Origin: Chryseobacterium gleum
GTDB lineage: Bacteria > Bacteroidota > Bacteroidia > Flavobacteriales_D > Crocinitomicaceae
Length of the DNA stretch: 6,281 nt
Direction: 5' to 3'
NCBI GenBank assembly: GCA_943326825.2
Contig: CALPUT020000153.1
Span: forward strand, 1 to 6,281
This document shows positions 1-5,687 of this stretch, in pieces. Every line of letters starts with the position of its first letter. Position 1 is the first letter of the stretch. Both the position numbers and the translations under genes were made by a program. The notes below the pieces were generated by a model. The model was not told the DNA's origin and did not search any database. It was given only the letters and a program-made list of their open reading frames with translations.

Positions 1-13
1 AATTCTTTACAAC

Positions 14-1411
14 ATGAGCGAAGATAAAGAAGGTTTCAGAGATCGTATTTCTACAGTCAATGAAAAAGGAAAACGCGTTTGGGTATTTCCTAAAAAACCA
101 AAAGGTAAATTTTTTAATTACCGTAAATTAACTAGTTATTCATTACTTGCAATTCTATTTGCCCTACCCCACATTAAAGTTCACGGTGACCAATTTTTAC
201 TCCTAAATGTCATTGAACGAAAATTTATCATATTTGGATATATTTTCTGGCCACAAGATTTCTATATTTTTGCAATTGCTTCCATTCTAGCTGTCGTATT
301 CGTAATTGTTTTCACTATCATTTTCGGTCGTATTTTCTGTGGATGGGTATGTCCTCAAACCATATTTATGGAAATGATATTCAGAAGAATTGAATACTGG
401 ATTGAGGGTGATTATACACATCAAAAAAAATTAGAAAATCAAGCTTGGAATGGAGAAAAAATAAGAAAAAGAGTTCTTAAACATTCTATTTTTTGGATTA
501 TCTCTTTTGCAATTGCAAATACATTTTTAGCCTATATAATTGGTGAAGATCAATTATGGAAAATTCAAACTGATAACGTTGAAAATCATATTGGCGGATT
601 AATCTCAATTGCAGTTTTCACTTCTGTTTTCTACATGGTGTTTTCTCGATTGAGAGAACAAGTTTGTACAACTATTTGCCCTTATGGTAGATTACAAGGA
701 GTATTACTAGATCCAAATACAATGGTTGTAGCTTACGACTACAAAAGAGGTGAAGAAAGAGCGAAATTTAAAAAGAATGAAGATAGAACTGCAATCGGAA
801 AAGGAGATTGTATTGACTGTAAGTTATGTGTTCATGTTTGTCCTACAGGTATTGATATTAGAAATGGTACTCAACTAGAATGTATCAATTGTACTGCATG
901 TATCGATGAATGTGATACGATGATGGAAGGTGTTGGTCTTAAAAAAGGATTAATTCGATTTGTTTCTGAAAACGGGATCAAAACCGGAACACGTTTCCAA
1001 TGGACAAGAAGAGTGAAAGCTTATATAGCTTTGTTGATAGCGCTTCTAACTTTACTTGTTACTTTATTAGTTACAAGAAGAGATTTTCAAGCAACAATAT
1101 TTAGACAAAGAGGTACAACTTATCAGACAAATAACACAGGTTATATCAGCAATATTTTCGAAATTAATCTTTCAAATAAAACAAGAAAGAATTATAACAT
1201 TCAATTAAAATTAGATGACGCATTCGGAAAAATTGATCTAGTTGTAAATAACTTGAAATTAAAACAAGAAGCACATCTTAAAGATCGTTTTATTGTAAAA
1301 TACCCTTTCACAGCAATGGAAAATGGGAAACGAAAAATCACAATTATTGTTCTAGGAAACGGCAAAGAAATTGATAGAGTCAAAGTAAGATTTTTAGGTC
1401 CATTAATGTAA
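14..1411 (+). CDS. ccoG: Cytochrome c oxidase accessory protein CcoG (FixG/RdxA family)
   Basis: This 465-residue inner-membrane iron-sulfur protein acts in maturation of cbb3-type cytochrome c oxidase; work on the family links it to reduction of copper for the CuB centre. About five membrane segments are visible (roughly residues 39-54, 84-104, 158-177, 194-210 and 336-354). The family motif GRIFCGWVCPQT is at 105-116 and a second Cys pair (C218, C222) follows in a CTTICPYGRLQG motif. Two classical 4Fe-4S motifs follow: C266/C269/C272/C276-Pro and C290/C293/C296/C300. The last ~90 residues form the periplasmic Ig-like domain usual for FixG. Length is normal. The ATG at 14 is preferred because the N-terminus (FRDRISTVNEKGKRVWVFPKK) matches the usual family start, although the 13 upstream bases contain no stop in this frame. 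ccoH follows after 63 nt, as in other Bacteroidota cco clusters. No defect is seen. Confidence 0.96.
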   Translation: MSEDKEGFRDRISTVNEKGKRVWVFPKKPKGKFFNYRKLTSYSLLAILFALPHIKVHGDQFLLLNVIERKFIIFGYIFWPQDFYIFAIASILAVVFVIVFTIIFGRIFCGWVCPQTIFMEMIFRRIEYWIEGDYTHQKKLENQAWNGEKIRKRVLKHSIFWIISFAIANTFLAYIIGEDQLWKIQTDNVENHIGGLISIAVFTSVFYMVFSRLREQVCTTICPYGRLQGVLLDPNTMVVAYDYKRGEERAKFKKNEDRTAIGKGDCIDCKLCVHVCPTGIDIRNGTQLECINCTACIDECDTMMEGVGLKKGLIRFVSENGIKTGTRFQWTRRVKAYIALLIALLTLLVTLLVTRRDFQATIFRQRGTTYQTNNTGYISNIFEINLSNKTRKNYNIQLKLDDAFGKIDLVVNNLKLKQEAHLKDRFIVKYPFTAMENGKRKITIIVLGNGKEIDRVKVRFLGPLM

Positions 1412-1474
1412 AATAATTAAAATGGATTTAAGATCTCTTATTTGGCTTAAAAAATAATTTTAAAAATATAAAAT

Positions 1475-1897
1475 ATGAACTGGGGAAGAGGAATTACTAT
1501 TGCAATGATTGCATTTATGACTTTCATTCTATATATGGTTTTCACATTAATGTCAAGAAATACTGACTTAGAATGTGAAGATTATTATCAAAAAGAGCTA
1601 AATTTTGAAAAAGAAATTTCAGCATTAAAAAACACAAACAAACTTAAAGAAAAGGTAAAAGTAACTTTGAACGATACATATGTTATTGTTCAATTTCCAA
1701 ATTTAGAAGAGTTAGATTCTATCAAAGTAGAATTATATCGCCCAAATAACGAAAAAGATGATCAAGTGTTTTCTGTACAAGAATCTAAGGTTGTTATGAT
1801 ACCAAAATCAAAATTGAAAAAAGGTGTCTACGAAATGAACATACAATATCAAGTGAAACGTGAATTGTATATGCAAAAAGAATCAATTGAAATTTAA
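1475..1897 (+). CDS. ccoH: FixH/CcoH family cbb3 oxidase assembly protein
   Basis: This 140-residue small membrane protein is needed for assembly or stability of cbb3 oxidase in organisms where it was studied. It has a short N-terminal head (MNWGRG), one membrane segment at about residues 7-26, and a periplasmic part of ~110 residues. The family signature of an acidic residue followed by a Tyr-Tyr pair and a short helix is seen as EDYYQKELNFEKEI (35-48); the rest is predicted beta-rich. The ATG is preceded by an A-rich stretch and no Shine-Dalgarno, normal for this phylum. It sits between ccoG and the TauE/SafE-like gene (15-nt gap), consistent with one operon. The family call rests on topology, the YY motif and position, because overall FixH sequence is poorly conserved. 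Confidence 0.9.
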   Translation: MNWGRGITIAMIAFMTFILYMVFTLMSRNTDLECEDYYQKELNFEKEISALKNTNKLKEKVKVTLNDTYVIVQFPNLEELDSIKVELYRPNNEKDDQVFSVQESKVVMIPKSKLKKGVYEMNIQYQVKRELYMQKESIEI

Positions 1898-1912
1898 TTA
1901 AACCGTTTAAAA

Positions 1913-2662
1913 TTGATATCGTTACTCACATCTGCATTGATTTTAGGGATGATTTCAAATCTCCATTGTGTTGGAATGTGCGGACCTATTTCAATGGCCA
2001 TACCATTTGATAGAAGTTCAAAATTTAATTTAACAATTGGAATAATTGAATACAATTTCGGTCGAATTTTAATCTATTCTATATTTGGAACAATTGTAGG
2101 ATTAATTGGTTTAGGTATTCAATTTGTTGGAATTCTTCAAAGTTTGAGTATTATTTCTGGATTTGGAATTGTATTATATGCCTGGAGAAAATTTTTATTT
2201 ACGGGTACATTTTTTAATCCATTTAGAATAAAATTTATTCAACGATTTACCTCAAGAAATATGGGGAAAGTAATTAAATCACAAAGCCCTTTTAAATTTT
2301 TCTTATTCGGAACTTTGAACGGACTTCTTCCTTGCGGAATGGTTTATACAGCATTAATCACATCTATTATTGCGGGTAGTCCTTTCAACTCAGGATTAAC
2401 AATGTTATTTTTCGGAATTGGAACTATGCCAGGAATGATTCTTATTACATATTTTGCAAATCAAATTACAAATCGATTTAGAGGTAAAATAAATAAGGTA
2501 CTCCCCTATCTGGTTACACTTATTGGATTAATCATAATTTTAAGAGGATTGAATTTAGATATCCCATATTTGAGTCCTAAAATATCCTTTAGTGAGAAGA
2601 CAAAAGAAATAAAATCAATTTCTTGTCATAAAAGCTTTAACAAAAATAAAATCGAAAAATAA
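1913..2662 (+). CDS. Sulfite exporter TauE/SafE-like (DsbD_2-type) membrane protein of the cco cluster, TTG start
   Basis: This 249-residue polytopic inner-membrane protein with about six hydrophobic segments belongs to the family usually named TauE/SafE or DsbD transmembrane-like that follows ccoH in Bacteroidota. Key motifs are HCVGMCGP (18-25), NFGRILIYSIFG in the second segment, GLLPCGMVY (137-145) and GLNLDIPYLSPK before a short basic tail. The paired Cys motifs (C19/C23 and C141) suggest thiol or metal chemistry; the context points to oxidase maturation, possibly copper handling, but the substrate is unknown. TTG at 1913 is chosen because the ccoH stop at 1895-1897 is in the same frame, no ATG lies between, and the residues before the next ATG (1949, residue 13) complete the first hydrophobic segment that homologues have. 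The C-terminal Cys238-His239 pair is noted as a possible metal ligand. Confidence 0.88.
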   Translation: MISLLTSALILGMISNLHCVGMCGPISMAIPFDRSSKFNLTIGIIEYNFGRILIYSIFGTIVGLIGLGIQFVGILQSLSIISGFGIVLYAWRKFLFTGTFFNPFRIKFIQRFTSRNMGKVIKSQSPFKFFLFGTLNGLLPCGMVYTALITSIIAGSPFNSGLTMLFFGIGTMPGMILITYFANQITNRFRGKINKVLPYLVTLIGLIIILRGLNLDIPYLSPKISFSEKTKEIKSISCHKSFNKNKIEK

Positions 2663-2716
2663 ATAATTTTCTTTGAACGTTTTCGAAGGTGAATTGTATT
2701 CAGAAGAAAACGATTT

Positions 2717-3850
2717 ATGAAAGCACTTTTTATTATTTTATTTTCAAGCTTTATTAGCTTCAACTTATTTTCACAACCTGGTGATTATTTAATTCAAACA
2801 TCCAAAATTCAACTTGCAATATTATTTGATGGTTCAAATAGCATGGATGGTCTAATTGATCAGGCAAAATCTCGAATTTGGAATATTGTAAATGAAGTAA
2901 GTTCTTATAAAAGCAATGGACAAAATGTAACTTTAGAAATTGCTCTTTACGAATATGGAAATACTGCATTTTCACCTTCTTCAAATTACATTAAACAACT
3001 CGTTCCTTTAACAAGTGATTTAGATTTAATATCTCAAAACTTATTTGGGATCAAAACAAATGGTGGTGAAGAATATTGTGGAGCAGTTATTTTTCAGTCA
3101 TTAAATGACTTGAACTGGTCTAACAACCCTTCTGATTTAAAAATGATATATATTGCAGGAAACGAACCGTTCAATCAAGGACCAATCGACTATAAAAATG
3201 TAATGAAAAATGCAAAAGAAAAGTCTATCTTCATAAATACTATCTATTGTGGTCCTTTTAGTCAAGGTAAAACTGAATTTTGGTTTGATGGAGCTCAAGA
3301 AGGAAATGGTGATTATTTCGCAATCGATTCAGATCAAAAAATTCAACATATAGTTACTCCATACGATACCGAAATTAATAGTTATAATGATTCATTAAAT
3401 AAAACCTATGTTGGTTATGGCAGTATGGGGAATGACAAAAAAATAAATCAATCTAAACAAGATGAAAATGCAGCTTCGGCCGCTCCATCTATTTTAGTTG
3501 AACGGACAATAGTAAAATCAAAAAAATCCTACAATAATTCTTCTTGGGACTTAGTGGACGCAGTTGAAATAGATGGGAAAGATATTTCTGAAATAAAAGA
3601 AGAAGAGTTGCCTGAAGATTTTAAAGGGAAATCAGATGAAGAAAAGAAAAAAATGATTGAGCAGAAAGTCCAAGAAAGAGAAAAATATCAACAAAAAATA
3701 AATCAGCTTGCAGTCAAAAGAAACGAATTCATCGAAAAGGAAAAACTTAAATCCCTTAATTCAACATCAAGTGATGATTTTGGAACTTCAATTAATAACA
3801 GTATTGAAAGTAAAGCCAAAACGAATGGCTTTGAAAAAATCAAGCTTTAA
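2717..3850 (+). CDS. Secreted von Willebrand factor type A (vWA) domain protein
   Basis: This 377-residue protein has a signal peptide at about residues 1-20 (Lys2, hydrophobic core, FNLFSQ end), so it should be periplasmic or exported. A vWA domain spans about 30-220. The metal-site motif DGSNS is at 38-42, with the second-loop Thr114 in TNGGEEYCG. At the position of the usual third-loop Asp the protein has AGNEPF (147-152); as far as I recall this is typical of the subfamily. The only two cysteines, C121 and C178 (both in YCG), could form a disulfide. A conserved SSWDLVDAV block starts near 275, followed by an EEELPEDF segment and a Lys/Glu-rich helix (about 306-343) that looks coiled-coil, then a Ser/Asn-rich tail. 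It lies 54 nt after the cco cluster on the same strand, but homologues are not known to me as oxidase factors. Binding partner unknown. Confidence 0.88.
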   Translation: MKALFIILFSSFISFNLFSQPGDYLIQTSKIQLAILFDGSNSMDGLIDQAKSRIWNIVNEVSSYKSNGQNVTLEIALYEYGNTAFSPSSNYIKQLVPLTSDLDLISQNLFGIKTNGGEEYCGAVIFQSLNDLNWSNNPSDLKMIYIAGNEPFNQGPIDYKNVMKNAKEKSIFINTIYCGPFSQGKTEFWFDGAQEGNGDYFAIDSDQKIQHIVTPYDTEINSYNDSLNKTYVGYGSMGNDKKINQSKQDENAASAAPSILVERTIVKSKKSYNNSSWDLVDAVEIDGKDISEIKEEELPEDFKGKSDEEKKKMIEQKVQEREKYQQKINQLAVKRNEFIEKEKLKSLNSTSSDDFGTSINNSIESKAKTNGFEKIKL

Positions 3851-3983
3851 AATAATCTTCCTAAATATATTTTGTTCTTGTTTTAATATGATAAATCACA
3901 TGTTTAGCTAATTTACATCATGTTTTATTTGAATTGAATCATTGATATTTGTTATATAAAGTTAAACCATTAATAAATAAAAT

Positions 3984-4367
3984 ATGAGCAAACAAGAAGC
4001 ACTTTACGATGTACACCAAGAACATGCAGAATGGATTAGCAAATTGAATTTTTACAAAGATGACATTAAAATCTTTAATACACGTTTAGAAGAGATTGTA
4101 TCAAAAAATAATGGTGTAGAAGTTCTTTCCGAAGTAGAAAAATTTCAAAATCAATTCATTATTCAAAGAAATAACATTGATGAAATTGCACATATCATCA
4201 CTTTAGATGAAGTAGAAATACAAAATGAAGTAAAAGCTAATCCAGTTGCTGTGGATCACAGAAAAGTTGGTGATCAATCTGAACATAGAGATTTAGTTAC
4301 AACATTCGAAAAAAACTTCACAAAATTAAGAGCTGAATACAATCTGTTTTCCTCTAAATGGATGTAA
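3984..4367 (+). CDS. Conserved hypothetical small helical protein
   Basis: This 127-residue soluble protein has no signal peptide, membrane segment or cysteine. It appears almost wholly alpha-helical, with likely helices at about 8-45, 47-75 and 98-125, and a hinge near residues 83-95 (KANPVAVDHRKVGDQ). Conserved-looking features are the HQEHAEWISKLNFYKDDI N-terminal block, the TRLEEIVSKN segment, the FQNQFIIQRNNIDEIAH helix and a final W-M. I recall similar proteins as uncharacterised in Bacteroidota and cannot name a function; the layout resembles a helical bundle or coiled coil. It is the last gene of the rightward block. The gap of 133 nt from the vWA gene suggests its own promoter, and it ends 15 nt before a strong terminator hairpin. 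The ATG is preceded by an A/T-rich TAAATAAAAT stretch, typical for the phylum. Confidence 0.8.
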   Translation: MSKQEALYDVHQEHAEWISKLNFYKDDIKIFNTRLEEIVSKNNGVEVLSEVEKFQNQFIIQRNNIDEIAHIITLDEVEIQNEVKANPVAVDHRKVGDQSEHRDLVTTFEKNFTKLRAEYNLFSSKWM

Positions 4368-4382
4368 TATTCAATCACTACA

Positions 4383-4414
4383 AAAAAAGAGTTGCAATAT
4401 TGCAACTCTTTTTT
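4383..4414. terminator. Bidirectional intrinsic terminator between convergent genes
   Basis: This is a perfect 16-bp inverted repeat with no mismatch: an A6 run (4383-4388), GAGTTGCAAT (4389-4398), its exact reverse complement (4399-4408) and a T6 run (4409-4414). In RNA the central bases form the loop, giving a stable stem followed by a U-tract in either direction. It lies 15 nt after the stop of the rightward gene and 31 nt beyond the stop of the leftward CxxC-tail gene, so it can end both transcripts. Confidence 0.92.
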
Positions 4415-4445
4415 GATACTAATATTTAAAACTACCTTTTTAATA

Positions 4446-4619
4446 TTAACTTCCACAAGATAAACATTCATCATCTTCATCTAATTCCGGATGATCAACA
4501 ATTTCTGGGTTCAATTGTTTTTTCAATTCGTAAATCTTTTGTTGTGTCTCTATATCTTGGAATAAATCGCCTGTTAATTGTGTTTTTAATTCTGCTATTT
4601 GAGTTATTAAATCATCCAT
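4446..4619 (-). CDS. Small conserved protein with acidic tail and CxxC end (57 aa)
   Basis: This 57-residue protein starts at the ATG read from 4619. An N-terminal amphipathic helix pair (about 2-36, rich in Leu, Lys, Glu and Gln, with a TGDLFQDIE turn at 16-24) is followed by an acidic stretch (47-51) and the C-terminal end ECLSCGS with Cys52 and Cys55. Flavobacteria carry similar short proteins ending in a CxxC-Gly-Ser tail, as far as I recall; function is unknown. The CxxC could bind a metal or act in redox, but one CxxC alone would need a partner or dimer for a zinc site. An in-frame ATG at 4676 would add 19 residues (polar, low-complexity), but the inner start gives the family-like N-terminus. 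It lies 102 nt downstream of the dehydrogenase gene on the same strand and may share its transcript. Confidence 0.72.
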   Translation of the reverse strand: MDDLITQIAELKTQLTGDLFQDIETQQKIYELKKQLNPEIVDHPELDEDDECLSCGS

Positions 4620-4721
4620 TGTTGTATGTTTAGAATTTTTGGTTAAAAATAAGCTTTTGTCATTCTCAAATTTCAAACTAAATGAATTATATTTTTCAGC
4701 TCTTATTTGTTGAAAATTAAC

Positions 4722-5456
4722 TTAACGATTATCTTGAATTCTAATAATTGAACCATTCTGAATGGAGGTATCCTGATCAATTTTATAGACTTCTTTTCCA
4801 ACAGTAGATATGTCATTTAGTTTATTTTCCGTTTTAAAATCAATAAATTTATCTACATCCATAAAAGAATCCTTTGACTGACTTCTTATTTTCTCTTGCA
4901 TTGCTGTGTCTACTATCCCTGGATAAACAACCTTCAATTCAACTCCATTTTCAACAAAATTTTGTTCTAATGCAACAGATTGTGTAAATAAATCAATTGC
5001 AGCTTTGGATGAACAATAGATTGACCAACCATATTTAGGAGACACCGCTGCACCTGATGAAATATTAATGATTGATTTTCGGGCTTTCCAATCCTTAGTT
5101 TTTTGAATAAATAATCTCGAAAGTTGAATCGGTACAATTGTATTTAATTGAAAAGTCGCTTTTATATCAGTTTCAGGTATATTTTCTATTCGATTAACTT
5201 CTCCAATACTTCCTGCATTATTAATTAAAGTAATATACTCAATAGTATTGTACTCAAATTTTTCAATTACAGATTGAAAAATTTGTTCTATATTATTCCC
5301 ATCACATAGATCAATTTCTATTTGATTGACACCTTTAAAATTATCATTAATAGATCTAGAAAGCGAAAATATACTCCATCCATTCTCAATATAGGCATTA
5401 ACAATTCCCTTACCTATTCCTTTACTACCTCCAGTAATTATTAAAATTTTACTCAT
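4722..5456 (-). CDS. SDR-family oxidoreductase, sepiapterin/benzil reductase-like
   Basis: This 244-residue cytoplasmic NAD(P)-dependent short-chain dehydrogenase is complete. The Rossmann nucleotide motif TGGSKGIG is at 8-15, Ser33-Arg34 after the second strand favours NADPH, NNAG is at 79-82, and the catalytic set is Asn105, Ser134, Tyr147 and Lys151 (YCSSK). The GWSIYCSSKAA block and the C-terminal region after PGIVDTAMQEKIR, with the FMDVDKFIDFKTENKL segment, resemble sepiapterin reductase and bacterial benzil reductase (YueD-type), so the substrate may be a dicarbonyl or pteridine; this is inferred from sequence likeness only. The start is the ATG read from 5456, giving MSKILIITGG. The frame stays open upstream to a TTG at 5492, but that extension (FLFLFLCIFKI) would translate the 3' arm and U-tract of a terminator hairpin, so it is rejected. 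It is probably co-transcribed with the small CxxC-tail gene. Confidence 0.9.
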   Translation of the reverse strand: MSKILIITGGSKGIGKGIVNAYIENGWSIFSLSRSINDNFKGVNQIEIDLCDGNNIEQIFQSVIEKFEYNTIEYITLINNAGSIGEVNRIENIPETDIKATFQLNTIVPIQLSRLFIQKTKDWKARKSIINISSGAAVSPKYGWSIYCSSKAAIDLFTQSVALEQNFVENGVELKVVYPGIVDTAMQEKIRSQSKDSFMDVDKFIDFKTENKLNDISTVGKEVYKIDQDTSIQNGSIIRIQDNR

Positions 5457-5472
5457 AATCTTAAATATGCAT

Positions 5473-5516
5473 AAAAACAAAAAGAGGAACAAATTCTAAT
5501 GAAACTTGTTCCTCTT
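5473..5516 (-). terminator. Strong intrinsic terminator just upstream of the SDR start codon
   Basis: Read on the minus strand, AAGAGGAACAA (5516-5506) pairs perfectly with TTGTTCCTCTT (5492-5482). The stem extends inward by four pairs (two G-U) to a 5-nt loop at 5501-5497, and outward by up to four more (5520-5517 with 5481-5478). The RNA then ends in a U-rich tract (5483-5473, interrupted by one G). On the plus strand the hairpin is followed by CTCGCT, so it works only leftward. It lies 16 nt before the ATG of the dehydrogenase. Confidence 0.82.
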
Positions 5517-5570
5517 CTCGCTAAACCTTGCTAAAACTATAAAACCTAAACTACAACTATGAAATTGTAT
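5473..5570 (-). ncRNA. Candidate ~98-nt small RNA or attenuator leader of the SDR gene
   Basis: From the promoter at 5607-5575 transcription should begin near 5570, and it should end in the U-tract near 5473. The product would be about 98 nt and contains no AUG before the terminator, so no leader peptide starting at AUG is encoded. The 5' part can form a small hairpin (ACUAU 5573-5569 with AUAGU 5560-5556, if the start allows). It is then G/U-rich and nearly C-free, with repeated GUUUAG-like hexamers (5550-5520), before the terminator hairpin. I see no clear alternative pairing that would disrupt the terminator and I do not recognise a riboswitch class. Either a free small RNA or a readthrough-controlled leader fits; the ends are predicted, not observed. 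Confidence 0.45.
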
Positions 5571-5574
5571 AGTA

Positions 5575-5607
5575 CAAATATACGCACATTTAAACTTACC
5601 ATCCAAA
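5575..5607 (-). promoter_or_regulatory. Flavobacterial-type promoter (TTTG-N21-TATATTTG), leftward
   Basis: On the minus strand TTTG (5607-5604) is followed after 21 nt by TATATTTG (5582-5575), a full match to the Bacteroidota -7 box TAnnTTTG with a -33 TTG at a spacing within the range reported for Flavobacterium. It lies in the gap after the permease gene and points to the leader and terminator, then the dehydrogenase gene. It is the best promoter match I found in the window. Confidence 0.72.
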
Positions 5608-5642
5608 TTTATTTTACATATTATATAAATATTTTAAACCTT

Positions 5643-5665
5643 AAAAAAACAACCAGCTGATTATT
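5643..5665 (-). terminator. Weak candidate terminator after the metal ABC permease gene
   Basis: Read leftward, AATAATC (5665-5659) can pair with GGTTGTT (5654-5648), including two G-U pairs, around the loop AGCT (5658-5655), and it runs into a T7 stretch (5649-5643). It begins 23 nt after the permease stop. The stem is weak (one G-C pair) but the U-tract is good, so it may end the transporter transcript before the promoter at 5607. Confidence 0.4.
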
Positions 5666-5687
5666 AATTACTTAATCTAATTAATAT

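Noticed and set aside
1422..1457. Tiny 11-codon frame (MDLRSLIWLKK) between ccoG and ccoH
   Set aside because: Too short, no recognisable motif, and gaps of this size are usual here; nothing supports translation.
2676..2712. Inverted repeat CGTTTTC (2678-2684) / GAAAACG (2706-2712) and small palindromes AACGTT and TTCGAA before the vWA gene
   Set aside because: Seven bp across a 21-nt spacer without a T-tract; too weak for a terminator, and no known operator recognised. The nearby TTTG-N21-TATTCAGA is a poor -7 match.
3708..3911. Overlapping 67-codon frame inside and beyond the 3' end of the vWA gene
   Set aside because: It lies mostly within the vWA coding sequence in another frame, with no family-like motif; a chance open frame in AT-rich DNA.
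3898..3923. ACATG/CATGT inverted repeat followed by TTTATTT after the vWA gene
   Set aside because: Only a 5-bp stem with a 16-nt loop; not a credible terminator.
3944..3951. GATATTTG as a -7 promoter box for the gene starting at 3984
   Set aside because: Five of six defined positions match and the distance to the ATG is sensible, but there is no TTG at a suitable -33 spacing, so it is not listed as a feature.
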